This document shows positions 63,094-64,000 of a DNA stretch of 64,000 bases, one piece after another. This stretch comes from Mesorhizobium sp. L-2-11. GTDB taxonomy: Bacteria; Pseudomonadota; Alphaproteobacteria; Rhizobiales; Rhizobiaceae. Every line of letters starts with the position of its first letter. Within the stretch, counting starts at the first letter, position 1. Location: positions 1 to 64,000 of the forward strand of contig NZ_AP023260.1 of the NCBI RefSeq assembly GCF_016756595.1, given 5' to 3'. The position numbers were made by a program, and so were the translations under genes. Below the pieces are notes generated by a model. That model did not search any database. It was not told where the DNA came from and saw nothing but the letters and a program-made list of their open reading frames with translations.

Positions 63094-64000
63094 CTAGACC
63101 TGCGTACGGCCATCGAGCCGCCGCTTATGAAACCGATGATAAAAGGTGATCTTGTCACCGAAGCCCTCCCGCATGCCGCAGGCCACCACGCGGCGGCCGC
63201 TAACATGGTGCTTGGGGCACGAGCCCAAGCACGTTGGCAGCATAAGGCAGCCACCGCACCCCTCGCTGTGGAATGGGTTGAAGCGCTCATATGGCATCTC
63301 AGCCGTCGTCACGTCCCGCAGTGTTCTATCCATATCGTCCGGCAGAATGCGCGCGAATGTCGACTGGGATGTGCCCACAGCAGGGATGCACTTGCCGAGG
63401 TTGCCGTGTGGATCAATCGTGAACGAATTGCGCACAACCGCGGTGCAAGGGTAGCGCTTGGGCCGCGGCATACCGAACACCATATATCCCTCCGCCTCGA
63501 GGAAGCGACGAAACACCAACTCCTTCTCGGCGAACTCAGTGTTGGTGAAACAGTCGTGCGGCACGCAATCCACCAGACCTCGGCTGGTGTTGATGAAACC
63601 AAGACGGAAATCGATGCGGTGATCGACCACACCGTGGCTCTTGAAGAGACGCACGACATATTTGGCCTCTTCAATGTTATCCCGATCCACGTTGATGCGC
63701 ATGGTGAGGGACCCAGTGGCATCAACGATGTCCTGCACGTGCTCGGCCAAGAACCGATAATGGGCCTCCGCCTTCGCTATTGGCACCTGTCGCCGCCCAG
63801 AATAGGTTTCGGGCGTGCCGTCAAGGGAAATCTGCAGCGCCTTTATGCTGAGTTCGGGCAGGGCGGCTACCCTTTCCGGCGTCAGCAGGACGCCGTTGGT
63901 CAGCATCTCAGCATAGTAGTCGATGCCGCGCTCGGCACAGATCGCCTTGAATGCCCGCGTCATGAAAGTGATTGCGGCATAACCGATAAGCGGCTCGCCG
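63094..64000 (-). CDS. Radical SAM/SPASM enzyme, 5' end outside window
   Basis: The visible ~300 residues begin GEPLIGYAAITF (the GGEP-type motif) and include AEMLTNGVLLTPERVAALPE and IKALQISLDGTPETYSGRRQ. The C-terminal SPASM-type Cys clusters are IDPHGNLGKCIPAVG and GCGGCLMLPTCLGSCPKHH. The radical SAM CxxxCxxC motif must lie beyond base 64000. SPASM enzymes mature ribosomal peptides or activate enzymes through auxiliary iron-sulfur clusters. No precursor peptide gene is visible downstream in the window; the substrate is unknown. Confidence 0.87.
   Translation of the reverse strand, partial: GEPLIGYAAITFMTRAFKAICAERGIDYYAEMLTNGVLLTPERVAALPELSIKALQISLDGTPETYSGRRQVPIAKAEAHYRFLAEHVQDIVDATGSLTMRINVDRDNIEEAKYVVRLFKSHGVVDHRIDFRLGFINTSRGLVDCVPHDCFTNTEFAEKELVFRRFLEAEGYMVFGMPRPKRYPCTAVVRNSFTIDPHGNLGKCIPAVGTSQSTFARILPDDMDRTLRDVTTAEMPYERFNPFHSEGCGGCLMLPTCLGSCPKHHVSGRRVVACGMREGFGDKITFYHRFHKRRLDGRTQV

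Noticed and set aside
1..64000. tRNA, rRNA or riboswitch
   Set aside because: No cloverleaf, rRNA-like stretch or known riboswitch core was seen on either strand by eye; a covariance-model scan would be needed to exclude them.

Overview
The window looks like part of a rhizobial symbiotic plasmid or megaplasmid (alphaproteobacteria, Rhizobiales). The grounds are a complete repABC replication/partition operon with an antisense-RNA locus and parS-like sites, a second stand-alone repC, a RHE_PE00001-family (DUF1612) gene, and a phasin gene behind a sigma-54 promoter with a NifA-type upstream site. Much of the DNA is mobile: two identical IS66 copies, a Tn3-family transposon, three identical IS6-family copies, IS30 inside IS3, IS1634, IS110 and IS256 remnants, and three ginABCD tyrosine-recombinase modules.

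Layout. 1-6 kb (minus strand): a probable graspetide (omega-ester RiPP) operon made of a small precursor-like peptide, an ATP-grasp ligase split cleanly by IS66, a membrane protein, a GNAT acetyltransferase and an HNH-RecQ helicase running off the left edge. 6.2-10.3 kb: Tn3-family transposon. 10.3-17.4 kb: hypothetical genes, a two-part DUF4209-type protein and an AAA+ ATPase/subtilisin pair, together resembling a defence island. 17.6-21.9 kb: DUF1612 protein, PemK/Phd toxin-antitoxin pair, integrase, IS256 remnant. 21.9-25.9 kb: repABC.

25.9-43.0 kb is the most striking part: GInt-like elements (ginABCD plus a convergent ardC antirestriction gene) nested like Russian dolls. Each ardC is the insertion target of the next element. 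Element gin2 (35264-41533) sits in the His-Glu codons of the zinc motif of ardC-c. ardC-c belongs to element gin1 (29565-42201), which sits in the Pro-Trp codons of ardC-b. ardC-b lies in an older shell inserted at the His-Glu codons of ardC-a, next to the plasmid backbone. Removing gin2 and gin1 on paper, each with one 6-bp repeat copy, restores two intact ardC reading frames.

43-49.4 kb: Fic toxin/VbhA-like antitoxin with an intrinsic terminator between them, DUF736, a secreted nuclease, the stand-alone repC, and a ParB-like pseudogene interrupted by a third gin element. 49.4-58 kb: the decayed third gin element and IS6-bounded fragments (OLD nuclease, AbiEii-like toxin, methyltransferase-like N terminus) around the NifA-type phasin locus. 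58-64 kb: nested insertion sequences, a transposase-like protein lacking most catalytic residues, and a radical SAM/SPASM enzyme running off the right edge. All identifications come from reading motifs and gene order; no database search was run.
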